Source: Rahnella variigena
Lineage (GTDB): Bacteria > Pseudomonadota > Gammaproteobacteria > Enterobacterales > Enterobacteriaceae
Length of the DNA stretch: 64,000 nt
Assembly (NCBI RefSeq): GCF_003610915.1
Contig: NZ_NSDJ01000001.1
Span: 62,001-126,000, forward strand
Direction of reading: 5' to 3'
A program made the position numbers and the translations under genes. Positions within the stretch are counted from its first letter, which is position 1. Every line of letters starts with the position of its first letter. The notes under the pieces are model-generated. The model ran no database searches. It saw nothing but the letters and a program-made list of their open reading frames with translations, and was not told the DNA's origin. Of the stretch, positions 19,344 through 31,139 are shown piece after piece.

Positions 19344-19931
19344 ATGAGCAATATCCTGATTATCAATGCCGGCAAAACATTTGCCCATTCCAAAGGCGCA
19401 CTGAACAACAGCCTGACTGAAGTCGCAACCAGCTTCCTGCGCGACAAAGGCCACGACGTGCGTGTGACCGTGCTGGAAGACGGTTATGACGTGCAAACCG
19501 AAATCGAAAGCTATCTGTGGGCAGATGCCATTATTTATCAGCAGCCGGGCTGGTGGATGGGGATGCCATGGACGCTGAAAAAATACATCGATGAAGTGTT
19601 CACTGAAGGCCACGGCAAACTGTACGCCAGCGATGGCCGTACCCGTTCTGATGAATCGAAAAAATACGGGTCCGGTGGCCTGCTGCATGGCAAATGCTAC
19701 ATGCTGTCCGTGACCTGGAACGCGCCTCTGGAAGCATTCGAAGATAAAGAACAGTTCTTCCACGGCGTCGGCGTTGACGGCGTTTATCTGGCACAACACA
19801 AGGCCAACCAGTTTATCGGCCTCGATACGCTGCCAACCTTTATGTGTAACGACGTGATTAAACAGCCTGATGTGGAAGGTGATTTTGCGCGCTACCGTGC
19901 TCACCTTGAAAATGTATTCGGTCAGGCTTAA
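19344..19931 (+). CDS. mdaB: NADPH:quinone oxidoreductase MdaB
   Basis: 195 residues, flavodoxin-like fold of the NQO/MdaB family. MSNILIINAGKTFAHSKG, PGWWMGMPWTLKKYIDEVF and KKYGSGGLLHGKCYMLSVTWNAP match E. coli MdaB closely. It reduces quinones by two electrons with FAD and NADPH, limiting oxidative damage. A RBS (AAGGGAA) precedes the ATG. It is 30 bases upstream of ygiN, and the pair forms an operon whose products are thought to recycle quinols and quinones. Confidence 0.95.
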   Translation: MSNILIINAGKTFAHSKGALNNSLTEVATSFLRDKGHDVRVTVLEDGYDVQTEIESYLWADAIIYQQPGWWMGMPWTLKKYIDEVFTEGHGKLYASDGRTRSDESKKYGSGGLLHGKCYMLSVTWNAPLEAFEDKEQFFHGVGVDGVYLAQHKANQFIGLDTLPTFMCNDVIKQPDVEGDFARYRAHLENVFGQA

Positions 19932-19961
19932 GGTTTAAGGTCACCCGGGAAAGAGGTTTTT

Positions 19962-20267
19962 ATGATCACTGTTATTGCTGAAATCAAAGTAAAACCAGGC
20001 CGCCGCGATTCGGTTTTGGAAAAAATCACCGCCCTGCTGCCGGACGTTCTGGCTGAAAAAGGCTGCCACCGTTACGAGCCTTACGTTGATTTCAACGGTC
20101 AGATCCCGTGGCGTAAAACCGTACCTGATTCCATCTTTATGCTGGAAGACTGGGAAAGCCTGGCGCATCTTGAAGCGCATCAGCAGGCTGAACATATGGA
20201 CAAGCACCGCGAAAACATCAAAGCCGACGTGCTGGATGTGGTGATCCATATTATTGAGAAAGCGTAG
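19962..20267 (+). CDS. ygiN: putative quinol monooxygenase YgiN
   Basis: 101 residues, ferredoxin-like ABM (antibiotic biosynthesis monooxygenase) domain. ITVIAEIKVKPGRRDSVLEKI, GCHRYEPYVDF and LEDWESLAHLEAHQQAEHM fit the family and the YgiN position next to mdaB. E. coli YgiN oxidises menadiol to menadione without an obvious cofactor. Sequence similarity to E. coli YgiN is moderate, so orthology rests partly on gene order. Confidence 0.87.
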   Translation: MITVIAEIKVKPGRRDSVLEKITALLPDVLAEKGCHRYEPYVDFNGQIPWRKTVPDSIFMLEDWESLAHLEAHQQAEHMDKHRENIKADVLDVVIHIIEKA

Positions 20268-20295
20268 TCGTAAGACCTGCGCAGTTCAGAAAACA

Positions 20296-20330
20296 AAAAT
20301 GCCGGAGCTGTGAAGCGTCCGGCATTTTTT
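20296..20330. terminator. terminator between ygiN and parE
   Basis: ATGCCGGA/TCCGGCAT stem with an 11-base loop, bounded by A-run and T-run. It suits both convergent genes. Confidence 0.85.
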
Positions 20331-20354
20331 ATGGGTGCAGCGAAATGAAAAGGA

Positions 20355-22256
<1,902 letters not shown>

Positions 22257-22365
22257 TTATTCGTGGCTCATAGGTTTGTGGGCTAACGATACAGTATTTG
22301 GGCGGGTAGCAGCACTGGCAGCAAGCAGACGCGATTAATCCGGGGATAAAATCACCCTGACGATG

Positions 22366-22947
22366 TTAGTCTGCGGCCAGCTCAAGGAAATCTACAATCG
22401 GCGAAAAATAACGCTCAAAGCCGACAAATGCATGATTTCCTCCGGGTTCGACCGTCTGGCGACAGGTGGTGTAATACGCCACAGCCTGACGGTAATCGAG
22501 AATTTCATCGCCCGTTTGCTGCAGCAACCAGAGTAAATCCGGTGACTCCAGCGGTTCGACCTGCATCACTTTCAGATCGTAAACGTGGCGTGACTCTAAC
22601 ACATATTGTTGTCCGGTGTAGGGGTTCTCGTTTTGCCCGAGGAAGTCGATCAGCAGCTCATACGGCTTCACCGCAGGGTTCACCACCACCGCAGGCACGG
22701 CAAAACATTGCGACAACCAGGTCGCGTAATACCCGCCGAGTGACGAGCCGACAATCCCCAGCTTTTTACCCGCATTGCTGATCACCAGACTCTCAAGTTG
22801 TTCAGCCGCATCGGCCGGATAAGGCGGTAACTGCGGGACAACCATATCAATATGGGGATGATTGACCGCCAGCCAGTTTTTCAACGCCGTCGCTTTCGCC
22901 GAGTTGGGAGAACTGTTGAATCCGTGCAGGTAAAGTAAGGTGTTCAT
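22366..22947 (-). CDS. yqiA: esterase YqiA
   Basis: 193 residues, alpha/beta hydrolase of the UPF0227 family. The nucleophile elbow is [15 protein letters not shown], with [15 protein letters not shown] at the N-terminus and [10 protein letters not shown] supplying the catalytic histidine. E. coli YqiA hydrolyses short acyl-CoA and p-nitrophenyl esters; the physiological substrate is not established. Its ATG overlaps the cpdA stop by four bases, indicating translational coupling. Confidence 0.94.
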   Translation of the reverse strand: MNTLLYLHGFNSSPNSAKATALKNWLAVNHPHIDMVVPQLPPYPADAAEQLESLVISNAGKKLGIVGSSLGGYYATWLSQCFAVPAVVVNPAVKPYELLIDFLGQNENPYTGQQYVLESRHVYDLKVMQVEPLESPDLLWLLQQTGDEILDYRQAVAYYTTCRQTVEPGGNHAFVGFERYFSPIVDFLELAAD

Positions 22948-23774
22948 TCGTAGCCGTCCGAATCCGTGTCAGGATGAAACTCGCTGGTTTCCAGACGGAA
23001 GACTTCAGTCTCCACGCGGCCATCCGGATACAAATCGAGATAGCGCCAGCCCGGCGCAACAGTATCAATCGTGAAATTCGTGCAATGCGGTTTGAACTGT
23101 ACGCAGGTTGACGGCGTCGCGTAAAGACGACGGCCATACCAGTCGAGATCCAGTTCCTGATGAATATGTCCGCACAAAAGCGTATTCACTTTCGGGTAAT
23201 TCACCAGCGTGTTCGCCAGCATATGCGCATTGCGCAGGCTGTGCTGATCCAGCCACGTACAGCCGGAAGGCAGCGGATGATGATGGAGCATCAGCAATGT
23301 AAAACGATCCGGATAAGCATCCAGGCAGCGCACCAGCCATTCCAGCTGATATTCGCTCAGCTCGCCGTGAGGCACGCCGAAGACCTGTGTATCAAGCAGG
23401 ACAATTTGCCAATGTTCACCGAGGAGAACATGCTTGGAAGGGCTAATACCCGCATCCTGCAAGGCATTGACCATCGCCGGCTGGAAATCATGGTTGCCGG
23501 GCAGCCAGACGCAAGGCGCCGTCAGTTCACAGATGCCGCGCGCAAACTGATGGTAGGCTTCCACGGACTGATCCTGCGCCAGGTCACCGGTTGCCGCGAT
23601 AATATCGACTTCGCGCTGCTGGGCTTTGATTGCGTCCAGCACTGCCCGATAGCTGTTAAACGTATTCACGCCTAACAACGTTTCATCTTCACCGGCAAAG
23701 AGATGGGTATCAGTAATTTGTAGAATCCTGACTTTGGCCCCATTCACCAAAGGCAGTGTAAACAGGCTTTCCAA
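22944..23774 (-). CDS. cpdA: 3',5'-cyclic-AMP phosphodiesterase CpdA
   Basis: 276 residues, calcineurin-like metallophosphoesterase. Metal-binding motifs in order are [34 protein letters not shown] and [10 protein letters not shown]. It hydrolyses cAMP to AMP and so tunes CRP signalling, relevant to the several CRP-like sites in this window. It follows yqiB by 27 bases and overlaps yqiA, as in E. coli. Confidence 0.96.
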   Translation of the reverse strand: MESLFTLPLVNGAKVRILQITDTHLFAGEDETLLGVNTFNSYRAVLDAIKAQQREVDIIAATGDLAQDQSVEAYHQFARGICELTAPCVWLPGNHDFQPAMVNALQDAGISPSKHVLLGEHWQIVLLDTQVFGVPHGELSEYQLEWLVRCLDAYPDRFTLLMLHHHPLPSGCTWLDQHSLRNAHMLANTLVNYPKVNTLLCGHIHQELDLDWYGRRLYATPSTCVQFKPHCTNFTIDTVAPGWRYLDLYPDGRVETEVFRLETSEFHPDTDSDGYE

Positions 23775-23801
23775 ATCGTTTCCTTTGTTGTTGAAGTCTG
23801 T

Positions 23802-24227
23802 CTAACAAACCGGAATTGCCATCGCTCCATGCGCAAGGCAATAACGCAGCCAGTCCGCAAGGAACTGGTTAATTTGATGCTTTTCATCACGCTGATGCAA
23901 CTTTTTATTCGGGTAATCATAGCGTGCTTTGAAACGAAAGATCTGCTGACTTGCACACACTTCAGCCACCATCGCATCGTGATACAGGCGAACGGTGAGC
24001 GAAGGCAGACTCCAGTAACTGACAGCCGGCGCCGTCTGTTTGATTTCCACCAGCGAGGTATAACGCGTTGATTCGAGGATCGTCAGGCAATACGTCGCGC
24101 TACTCACCTGATATGTCACGGTTTCACCAGGCTCATCGGTGCGTGGCATTAAACGGCGCAATTGTGCGAAATTGGTTTCGCACAATCTCATCATTTCAGG
24201 GAAATCAGGGGTATAGCGCTTAATCAT
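23802..24227 (-). CDS. yqiB: DUF1249 protein YqiB
   Basis: 141 residues from the ATG at 24227, which shares one base with the nudF stop codon (TAATG), a coupling arrangement. An upstream GTG would add four residues. [39 protein letters not shown] and [23 protein letters not shown] are near-identical to E. coli YqiB. The family has no assigned biochemical function; high conservation and fixed place between nudF and cpdA are what is known. Confidence 0.93.
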   Translation of the reverse strand: MIKRYTPDFPEMMRLCETNFAQLRRLMPRTDEPGETVTYQVSSATYCLTILESTRYTSLVEIKQTAPAVSYWSLPSLTVRLYHDAMVAEVCASQQIFRFKARYDYPNKKLHQRDEKHQINQFLADWLRYCLAHGAMAIPVC

Positions 24228-24859
24228 TAGTTGGCCCACTCTTTTCTCAGGGATTCATGGTGCAGCTGCAGCCATTGCAGGGCAATCACTGACGCCGCAT
24301 TGTCTATCGCTCCTTCTTCCACCCAGCGGTAAGCCTGTTCCCGGCTGACTACATGTACCCGGATGTCTTCATTCTCTGCTTCCAGACCGTGAATTCCTTC
24401 TGCCGTCGTGGCATCGACTTCGCCGACCATAATGGAAAGACGCTCGCTGGTTCCGCCCGGACTTGCCAGGTAATTCAGAGCCGGTTTGCAGCGCTTCACC
24501 ACAATGTTCGCTTCCTCGAGTGCTTCGCGGCGGGCGACATCTTCGACTGTCTCGCCCTCTTCAATGATACCGGCGACCATCTCCAGGAGCCAAGGGGTAT
24601 CACTTGAATCCAGTGCGGGGATACGGATCTGCTCAATCAGCACCACTTCATCCCGTTGCGGATCATAAGGTAATAGCACGGCGGCATGTCCGCGCTCGAA
24701 AACTTCGCGCACAACTTCCCCGCTCATTTCCCCATTAAACAGCCGATGGCGAAACCGATATGCAATAATAGAAAAAAAACCTTTATATCGCGTCTCACGT
24801 GCAATAATTTCTACATCATCTTTACCGAAAGTAACCGGTGACCGTTTAAATGAAGACAT
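24227..24859 (-). CDS. nudF: ADP-ribose pyrophosphatase NudF
   Basis: 210 residues (E. coli 209). The Nudix box begins at [24 protein letters not shown], giving G-x5-E-x7-RE-x2-EE as required, but the Gly near the box end (EEAG in E. coli) is Asn here. [18 protein letters not shown] downstream is typical of ADP-ribose hydrolases. It splits ADP-ribose to AMP and ribose 5-phosphate. It is the first gene of the leftward nudF-yqiB-cpdA-yqiA-parE block and is divergent from tolC. Confidence 0.94.
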   Translation of the reverse strand: MSSFKRSPVTFGKDDVEIIARETRYKGFFSIIAYRFRHRLFNGEMSGEVVREVFERGHAAVLLPYDPQRDEVVLIEQIRIPALDSSDTPWLLEMVAGIIEEGETVEDVARREALEEANIVVKRCKPALNYLASPGGTSERLSIMVGEVDATTAEGIHGLEAENEDIRVHVVSREQAYRWVEEGAIDNAASVIALQWLQLHHESLRKEWAN

Positions 24860-25089
24860 TGAATGTTTCCTTAATGCCTCTTAAAGGTAATTTATCGCCC
24901 TTTGAGGTCAATTTGATGAAAATGCGTTAATAATAATCAAGGTTGTTTGTGATAGATTTAGGCTCATTCAGTCGGGAAGGCACGTTAAGCCAACCGCCCC
25001 GCTAGCCTGACTCTGCTAGAATCCGCGTCTATTGGTAATTTGACTGCGCCACCATACATAACAACATTGCTGCACAACAAGGAATGCAA

Positions 25090-26583
25090 ATGAAGAAACT
25101 GCTCCCCCTTCTCATCGGACTCAGCCTGGGCGGCTTCAGTACGATAAGCCAGGCCGAAAACCTGATGCAGGTCTATCAGCAAGCCAGGACAAGTAACCCG
25201 GACCTGCGCAAATCTGCTGCTGACCGGGATGCTGCATTCGAAAAAATCAACGAAAGCCGCAGTCCTTTATTACCGCAACTCGGATTGGGTGCGGATTATG
25301 GATATACCAATGGCTACCGTGATGCCAATGGCGTTAACAGCGATGTTGGCAGCGCCAGCCTGCAATTAACGCAGACCATTTTTGATATGTCAAAATGGCG
25401 CGCCCTGACTTTGCAGGAAAAAACTGCCGGTATTCAGGATGTGTCATATCAGACTGATCAGCAATCATTGATCCTGAATTCCGCAACGGCTTATTTCAAC
25501 GTTTTGAGTGCGATCGATTCACTCTCTTATACCGAAGCGCAGAAACAGGCAATTTACCGCCAGCTGGATCAAACCACTCAGCGTTTTAACGTGGGTCTGG
25601 TTGCCATCACCGACGTGCAGAACGCCCGTTCACAATACGACACCGTGTTGGCGAACGAAGTGACTGCCCGTAATAACCTGGATAACGCACTGGAATCCCT
25701 GCGTCAGGTGACCGGTATGTATTATCCGCAACTGTCTTCCCTGAATGTTGACAACTTCAACACCACGCGTCCGCAACCGGTCGCGACGCTGTTGAAAGAA
25801 GCAGAAAGCCGCAACCTGAGCTTGCTGTCTGCGCGTCTGTCACAGGATCTGGCACGTGAGCAAATCCGTTATGCGGAAACCGGTCACATGCCAACGGTGG
25901 ATCTGACTGCCTCTACCGGCATCAGCAATACCAAGTACCACGGCGACAAAACCGGGGGTTCTTCAAGCTACCAGGATGCCGATGCGGGCCAGAACAAAAT
26001 TGGTCTGAGCTTCTCCCTGCCACTGTACAGCGGCGGTTCTGTGACCTCTCAGGTCAAACAAGCTCAGTACAACTTCGTTGGCGCCAGCGAACAACTGGAA
26101 AGCGCGCACCGCAGCGTTGTTCAGACCGTTCGTTCTTCCTTCAACAACATCTCTGCCTCAATCAGCAGCATCAACGCGTATAAACAAGCCGTTGTTTCTG
26201 CTCAGAGTTCTTTAGATGCGATGGAAGCCGGTTATCAGGTGGGTACACGTACCATCGTTGATGTGCTGGATGCGACCACCACGTTGTATAACGCCAAACA
26301 ACAGCTTTCCAGCGCACGTTACACGTACCTGATCAACCAGCTGAACATCAAGTCCGCGCTGGGTACACTGAACGAAAGCGACCTGCTGGCACTGAACGGT
26401 GCTCTGGGTAAACCGGTTCCGACAGCGCCTGATCAGGTTGCGCCGGAAACGCCAGACCAGGATGCAGCGGCAGACGGTTACGGTAACAAAACTGCAGCAG
26501 CACCTGCACCACGCGCTCAACAAGCCAGTGCAACGACCTCTGCTAACACCACCAGGAAAAGCGGCAATCCTTTCCAGAACTGA
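25090..26583 (+). CDS. tolC: outer membrane efflux protein TolC
   Basis: 497 residues. The signal peptide ends near ISQA-ENLMQVYQQA. Two OEP repeats each give beta-strands and long helices (about residues 30-220 and 240-440), and the low-complexity Ala/Gln/Thr tail is usual for enterobacterial TolC. Two in-frame ATGs exist (25084 and 25090); the AAGGA at 25079-25083 is correctly spaced only for 25090. It forms the trimeric outer-membrane channel for RND, MacB and type I exporters. In E. coli it is followed by ygiBC, as here. Confidence 0.97.
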   Translation: MKKLLPLLIGLSLGGFSTISQAENLMQVYQQARTSNPDLRKSAADRDAAFEKINESRSPLLPQLGLGADYGYTNGYRDANGVNSDVGSASLQLTQTIFDMSKWRALTLQEKTAGIQDVSYQTDQQSLILNSATAYFNVLSAIDSLSYTEAQKQAIYRQLDQTTQRFNVGLVAITDVQNARSQYDTVLANEVTARNNLDNALESLRQVTGMYYPQLSSLNVDNFNTTRPQPVATLLKEAESRNLSLLSARLSQDLAREQIRYAETGHMPTVDLTASTGISNTKYHGDKTGGSSSYQDADAGQNKIGLSFSLPLYSGGSVTSQVKQAQYNFVGASEQLESAHRSVVQTVRSSFNNISASISSINAYKQAVVSAQSSLDAMEAGYQVGTRTIVDVLDATTTLYNAKQQLSSARYTYLINQLNIKSALGTLNESDLLALNGALGKPVPTAPDQVAPETPDQDAAADGYGNKTAAAPAPRAQQASATTSANTTRKSGNPFQN

Positions 26584-26612
26584 TCCTGAAAAGCCCTCCG
26601 CATTTCCCCTAA

Positions 26613-26639
26613 GGCAGCCTGAAAAGGCTGCTTTTTTTT
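26613..26639 (+). terminator. terminator-like hairpin after tolC
   Basis: GCAGCC/GGCTGC stem with a six-base loop and eight T residues. It separates tolC from ygiBC, which in E. coli can be read through from the tolC promoters. Confidence 0.85.
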
Positions 26640-26768
26640 GCCTGTATCACGCCGCTCTGTAAAGTCTCGTAACAATTGCCTGTCGCTGCTTTAACATTAA
26701 CCAACTTTCCCCTATTCTTAGGCCCTACTGGGAAAGGGCGAAAAAGCCCTACACATGGGATAAGAACG

Positions 26769-27440
26769 ATGAAACGGACACAACAAGTCAACTTAGCTAC
26801 CTTCCGTAAATCATGGCGTAGCTCTCGAATCACTCCTGTCGCTCTGGCAGTCAGTGCGGTCTTTATGCTGGCCGGCTGCGAGAAAACCGACGAAACAGTT
26901 TCTCTGTATCAGAATGCGGACGACTGCTCGAAAGCCAATCCGTCCGGCAGCGCACAATGTGTCGCCGCTTATGATGCTGCTAAACAGGAAGCCGCTAAAA
27001 CCGCGCCAAAATATGCCAGCCGTGAAGACTGTATCGCTGAATTTGGCGAAGGCCAGTGTACTCAGGCTCCGGCTCAGGCGGGCGTGGCCACGGCTGAAAA
27101 CCAGAGCAGCGGCGGCAGCATGTGGATGCCCCTGATGGCAGGCTACATGATGGGACGCATGATGGGCGGCGGCGGCTACGCGCAACAGCCGCTGTTCAGC
27201 TCAAAAAATCCGGCCAGCCCGGCGAACGGCAAATTCGTCGATGCAACCGGTAAAAACTACGGCCCTGCCACTGCTGGCGGACGTACCATGAACGTACCGA
27301 AAACGGCGATGGCACCAAAACCTGCCGTCACCAACACCATCACCCGTGGCGGTTTCGGCGACAGCGTAGCCAAACAAACCTCGATGCAGCGCAGCTCTTC
27401 CGCCGCGACCCGCAACCCTGGCCGCAGTATGGGTGGCTAA
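26769..27440 (+). CDS. ygiB: DUF1190 lipoprotein-like protein YgiB
   Basis: 223 residues from the ATG at 26769, equal to E. coli YgiB; the frame is open further upstream but without a ribosome site. [17 protein letters not shown] leads into a hydrophobic segment ending VFMLAGC, a lipobox-like sequence. Then come [30 protein letters not shown] and a Gly/Met-rich stretch [14 protein letters not shown]. The function is unknown; it is linked with tolC and ygiC in E. coli. Confidence 0.93.
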   Translation: MKRTQQVNLATFRKSWRSSRITPVALAVSAVFMLAGCEKTDETVSLYQNADDCSKANPSGSAQCVAAYDAAKQEAAKTAPKYASREDCIAEFGEGQCTQAPAQAGVATAENQSSGGSMWMPLMAGYMMGRMMGGGGYAQQPLFSSKNPASPANGKFVDATGKNYGPATAGGRTMNVPKTAMAPKPAVTNTITRGGFGDSVAKQTSMQRSSSAATRNPGRSMGG

Positions 27441-27449
27441 GAGAATCAG

Positions 27450-28610
27450 ATGAAACGTTTAGCCATTAACGAGCGTCCGGACTGGCGCGAAAAAGCCACG
27501 GAGTTTGGCTTCAATTTTCACACCATGTATGGCGAGCCGTACTGGTGTGAAGATGCGTATTACCAGTTCACACTGGCGCAGATTGAAGAGATCGAAGACG
27601 CCACCGCTGACATCCACCAGATGTGCCTGAAAGTGGTTGAGCGCGTGGTGAACGACGACAAACTGATGGCGAAATTCCAGATCCCAAAGCACGTCTGGGA
27701 CTTTGTCCGCAGTTCATGGCGCACGCAACAACCTTCGCTGTATTCGCGTCTGGATCTGGCCTACGACGGTGTCAATCCGCCTAAGCTGTTGGAAAATAAC
27801 GCCGACACGCCGACATCTTTGTACGAAGCGGCCTTCTTCCAGTGGCTGTGGCTGGAAGATCAAATCGCGGCTGGCAACCTGACTCAGGATGCTGACCAGT
27901 ACAACAGTTTGCAGGAAAAGCTGATCGAGCGTTTTGCTGAGCTGAAAAATCAGCACGGTTTTTCGCTGCTGCACATCGCCTGCTGCCAGGATACTGAAGA
28001 AGATCGCGGTACCGTGCAATATTTGCAGGACTGCGCGCTGGAAGCTGAACTGGCCAGTGAATTCCTGTTCATCGAGGAAATCGGTCTGGGCGAACGCGGA
28101 CAATTCACTGACACTCAGGATCAGGTGATTTCTAACCTGTTCAAGCTGTATCCGTGGGAATTCATGTTCCGCGAAGTGTTTGCCACTAAACTGGAAGACG
28201 CGGGTGTCCGCTGGCTGGAACCGGCCTGGAAAGCGATTCTGTCGAATAAAGCCCTGCTTCCGTTGCTGTGGGAAATGTTCCCGGATCACCCGAATCTGTT
28301 ACCGGCTTATTTCGCCGAAGACCCGCATCCGGAGCTGGATCACTACGTTGTGAAACCACTGTTTTCACGTGAAGGCGCTAACATCAAAGTGATCGAAAAA
28401 GGTCAGGAAGTGGCGAGCGTTGAAGGCCCGTATGGCGCTGAAGGCATGATTGTGCAGCAGTTCCATCCGTTGCCGGTGTTTGAAGGCAGTTACACGCTGA
28501 TCGGCAGCTGGCTGGTCAACGATCAGCCTTGCGGGATCGGCATTCGTGAAGATAAAGCGCTGATCACGCAGGATCTGTCACGTTTTTATCCGCACACCAT
28601 TGTCGGATAA
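27450..28610 (+). CDS. ygiC: ATP-grasp ligase YgiC, glutathionylspermidine synthase family
   Basis: 386 residues. The whole chain belongs to the synthetase domain family of glutathionylspermidine synthase. [20 protein letters not shown] near residue 110 and [14 protein letters not shown] near residue 295 are the ATP-grasp signatures; the amidase domain of Gss is absent. The true substrate is not established. It begins nine bases after ygiB and ends at a bidirectional terminator. Confidence 0.92.
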   Translation: MKRLAINERPDWREKATEFGFNFHTMYGEPYWCEDAYYQFTLAQIEEIEDATADIHQMCLKVVERVVNDDKLMAKFQIPKHVWDFVRSSWRTQQPSLYSRLDLAYDGVNPPKLLENNADTPTSLYEAAFFQWLWLEDQIAAGNLTQDADQYNSLQEKLIERFAELKNQHGFSLLHIACCQDTEEDRGTVQYLQDCALEAELASEFLFIEEIGLGERGQFTDTQDQVISNLFKLYPWEFMFREVFATKLEDAGVRWLEPAWKAILSNKALLPLLWEMFPDHPNLLPAYFAEDPHPELDHYVVKPLFSREGANIKVIEKGQEVASVEGPYGAEGMIVQQFHPLPVFEGSYTLIGSWLVNDQPCGIGIREDKALITQDLSRFYPHTIVG

Positions 28611-28620
28611 AAAAACTAAA

Positions 28621-28654
28621 AAAAGGATAATGAGATCTTTCATTATCCTTTTTA
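28621..28654. terminator. bidirectional terminator between ygiC and ygiD
   Basis: AAAAGGATAATGA pairs with TCATTATCCTTTT around six bases, with T-runs on both strands. Confidence 0.85.
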
Positions 28655-28663
28655 TTTACCGGA

Positions 28664-29455
28664 TTACCCAACCTGAACGGAAAGCATAGAAAGCGATCCC
28701 ATCACGATCCCGTCCGTTGGCTGTGTGATCGGCTCTGTACCATCCCACGCGCCTAAAACATATAACAATGGCAGATAGTGATCCGGAGACGGATTCGATA
28801 ACGCGCCGCCCTCATGTTCCATAAACTTCACCAGAGGATGATCTTTCGCCTCGCCCTTCCAGCTCAGGTTATCTTTCACATATTTCTCAAACGCAATCGC
28901 CCACGGGTACGGCTCGCCGTTACCATCCCATTTCACCATCCGCAGGTTATGCACCACGTTTCCGCTGGCGACAATCATCACCCCTTCGTCACGCAGAACA
29001 GCCAGTTTCTTGCCTAACTCATAGTGATATTCCGGCGGTTGCGTTCCGTCGATACTCAGCTGGATAACCGGAATATCGGCATCCGGATACATCTTGATCA
29101 GCACGCCCCAGGTCCCGTGGTCAAAACCCCACTCGCTGGTGTCGGCCATCACATTCACCGGGCTGAGCAATTCCTGAACCCGTTTCGCCAGAGCCGGAGA
29201 ACCCGGTGCCGGATAACGTTTATCAAACAACGCCTGCGGGAACCCACCAAAGTCATGAATAGTGCGCGGATTATCCATCGCCGTTACCGCCGTGCCGCGG
29301 GTAAACCAGTGAGCAGAAACAGCCAGAATCGCTTTCGGTCGTTGTAATGATTCGCCCAGCGCATGCCAGGCACGGGTATAAGTGTTGTCTTCCAGCACGT
29401 TCATCGGGCTGCCGTGGCCTAAGAAAAGTGCGGGCATACGTTGAGTTGTCATCAT
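28664..29455 (-). CDS. ygiD: extradiol ring-cleavage dioxygenase YgiD (DODA type)
   Basis: 263 residues from the ATG at 29455 (AAGGA upstream); the longer frame to 29593 is not supported. It belongs to the LigB-like DODA family. Metal-ligand regions are LFLGHGSPMNVLE, AVSAHWFTRGTAV and ASGNVVHNLRMVKW, with WGFDHGTWGVLIKMYP between. E. coli YgiD can cleave L-DOPA at the 4,5 bond to betalamic-acid precursors; the native substrate is unknown. Confidence 0.93.
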   Translation of the reverse strand: MMTTQRMPALFLGHGSPMNVLEDNTYTRAWHALGESLQRPKAILAVSAHWFTRGTAVTAMDNPRTIHDFGGFPQALFDKRYPAPGSPALAKRVQELLSPVNVMADTSEWGFDHGTWGVLIKMYPDADIPVIQLSIDGTQPPEYHYELGKKLAVLRDEGVMIVASGNVVHNLRMVKWDGNGEPYPWAIAFEKYVKDNLSWKGEAKDHPLVKFMEHEGGALSNPSPDHYLPLLYVLGAWDGTEPITQPTDGIVMGSLSMLSVQVG

Positions 29456-29643
29456 AAATTCCTTACCGCAAATAAAAGGTGAGCGGGCTGTTAAGCACCT
29501 CCGCATGATGTGATTACGGTACTCTTTTTGATTGCGGGTTACAGCCGGATAACCGTGAAGGAGATGTTCAATAAATTTGATGAGACAAATCAAAAGAAGA
29601 TGATGAAAAATTGCGCTAAAGACAAATTGCAGGATTCAAAAGT

Positions 29644-29668
29644 AAAAGGCCGCATAAGCGGCCTTTTT
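29644..29668. terminator. terminator of ribB
   Basis: AAAAGGCCGC/GCGGCCTTTTT stem with a four-base loop, between the divergent start of ygiD and the ribB stop. On the minus strand it is followed by TTTTACTTTTG. Confidence 0.8.
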
Positions 29669-29690
29669 GTTACGCACGATCAGCGTTCAT

Positions 29691-30344
29691 TCAGCTTGCC
29701 TGACGGGTCTGCGCCTGACGATAAGCCACCAGATCGGCGATGGTCACGACCGGCATATTATGCTGACGGGCAAACACAATCACTTCAGGCGCGTGCGCCA
29801 TGGTGCCATCGTCATTGGTCAGTTCACACAGCACGCCGAAAGGCTTCAGGCCTGCCAGTGTCGCCAGATCGATAGACGCTTCGGTGTGACCACCACGGGT
29901 CAGCACGCCACCGGCCTGTGCGCGCAGCGGGAAGATATGCCCCGGGCGGTTCAGGTCAGAAGGTTTCGCGCCGTCTTTGATTGCCGCACGGATAGTGGTG
30001 ATGCGGTCAGCCGCAGAAACACCGGTAGTCACGCCTTCAACCGCTTCGATAGTCACGGTAAACGGCGTCTGGAACGGGCTGGAGTTGTTCTCAACCATCA
30101 TGGGCAAATCCAGCTTTTTACGGCTGTCTTCATTCATGGTGAGGCACACAATTCCGCTGCCGTGACGAATGGTCAGCGCCATTTGCTCAACGGTCATGTT
30201 TTCAGCGGCAAAAATTAAATCGCCTTCGTTTTCACGATCTTCGTCATCCAGTACTAACACACCAACGCCGTTACGCATGGCGTCAAGAGCACGCTCAACA
30301 CGTTCAGTTGATGTACCGAATTCGGAAAGTAGGGTCTGATTCAT
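29691..30344 (-). CDS. ribB: 3,4-dihydroxy-2-butanone-4-phosphate synthase RibB
   Basis: 217 residues, the E. coli length. The acidic active-site loop is [16 protein letters not shown], followed by [11 protein letters not shown] and [20 protein letters not shown]. There is no GTP cyclohydrolase II domain, as usual in enterobacteria. It makes the four-carbon unit of riboflavin from ribulose 5-phosphate using magnesium. The long leader carries an FMN riboswitch. Confidence 0.97.
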   Translation of the reverse strand: MNQTLLSEFGTSTERVERALDAMRNGVGVLVLDDEDRENEGDLIFAAENMTVEQMALTIRHGSGIVCLTMNEDSRKKLDLPMMVENNSSPFQTPFTVTIEAVEGVTTGVSAADRITTIRAAIKDGAKPSDLNRPGHIFPLRAQAGGVLTRGGHTEASIDLATLAGLKPFGVLCELTNDDGTMAHAPEVIVFARQHNMPVVTIADLVAYRQAQTRQAS

Positions 30345-30481
30345 GGTAAAAATAACCTCATGTTCTGTATGTGGATTACCAGAATCAGGGCGTCTTGAGG
30401 AGGCTAGCTGAAGCAGCTGTATGGCGTGCTACAGTTATAAAAAATAACGCAGCGGGCAATACTGTGCCCGGCTTGAATCGT

Positions 30482-30648
30482 TACTCTCTCCCATCCGGAC
30501 TTTAACCGTCGGCCCCGGAATCACACCGGATCTGCTGACCTCTAACCCCGAAGGATTGAGCGCTCGCGGGCTTCCACATGGAAGGGATTATGATCCTTCC
30601 GATATTCCGTGGTTTACCGCCGGTGGGGACTTTCACCCCGCCCTGAGA
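30482..30648 (-). ncRNA. FMN riboswitch (RFN element) of ribB
   Basis: On the minus strand the leader contains the RFN hallmarks in order: CAGGGCGGGGTGAAAGTCC, CCACCGGCGGTAAA, a variable stem, AGCAGATCCGGTGTGAT and the closing CCGACGGTTAAAGTCCGGAT. FMN binding lowers ribB expression. A hairpin GGGC/GCCC at about 30453-30471, not immediately followed by a T-run, lies between the aptamer and the start. Confidence 0.95.
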
Positions 30649-30786
30649 ATAAGCAAAACAACTATAGCGCCAATAAATGTACAGGGCAATCCTGCGGATT
30701 GGCCAATTAGTGCCCCTGAAGGTTTATAGAAACGGCGTCAGCGATTACACTAAGGAAAAGCACCTCCTTCGAGAAAAGGAATAATC

Positions 30787-31059
30787 ATGATTGACCCGAA
30801 AAAAATTGAACAAATTGCCCGCCAGGTTCACGAATCTATGCCTAAAGGGATCCGTGAGTTTGGTGAAGATGCCGAAAAGAAAATCCGCCAGGTATTACAG
30901 GCGCAGTTCAGCCGTATGGATTTAGTCAATCGCGAAGAGTTTGACGTGCAGACGCAAGTTTTACTGCGCACCCGCGAAAAGCTGGCCGTACTGGAACAAC
31001 GTCTTGCGGCGCTGGAAAGCAAACAAGCTGAAGCGGAAAAACCGCAAGATCCGGCCTGA
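30787..31059 (+). CDS. ubiK: ubiquinone biosynthesis accessory factor UbiK (YqiC)
   Basis: 90 residues. The N-terminal amphipathic part [22 protein letters not shown] and the coiled-coil C-terminus [22 protein letters not shown] fit UbiK/BMFP. It interacts with UbiJ and supports aerobic coenzyme Q synthesis. It is monocistronic, starting after AAAAGGAATAATC and ended by a strong terminator. Confidence 0.95.
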   Translation: MIDPKKIEQIARQVHESMPKGIREFGEDAEKKIRQVLQAQFSRMDLVNREEFDVQTQVLLRTREKLAVLEQRLAALESKQAEAEKPQDPA

Positions 31060-31096
31060 TTTGCACGAGTTACGCGGATTGCTGAAGTAGTAACAG

Positions 31097-31122
31097 AAAA
31101 GGCCTGCTAAGCAGGCCTTTTT
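31097..31122. terminator. bidirectional terminator between ubiK and yjeH
   Basis: AAAAGGCCTGC/GCAGGCCTTTTT with a three-base loop. Confidence 0.88.
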
Positions 31123-31139
31123 ACTGTGTACGGTACGGC

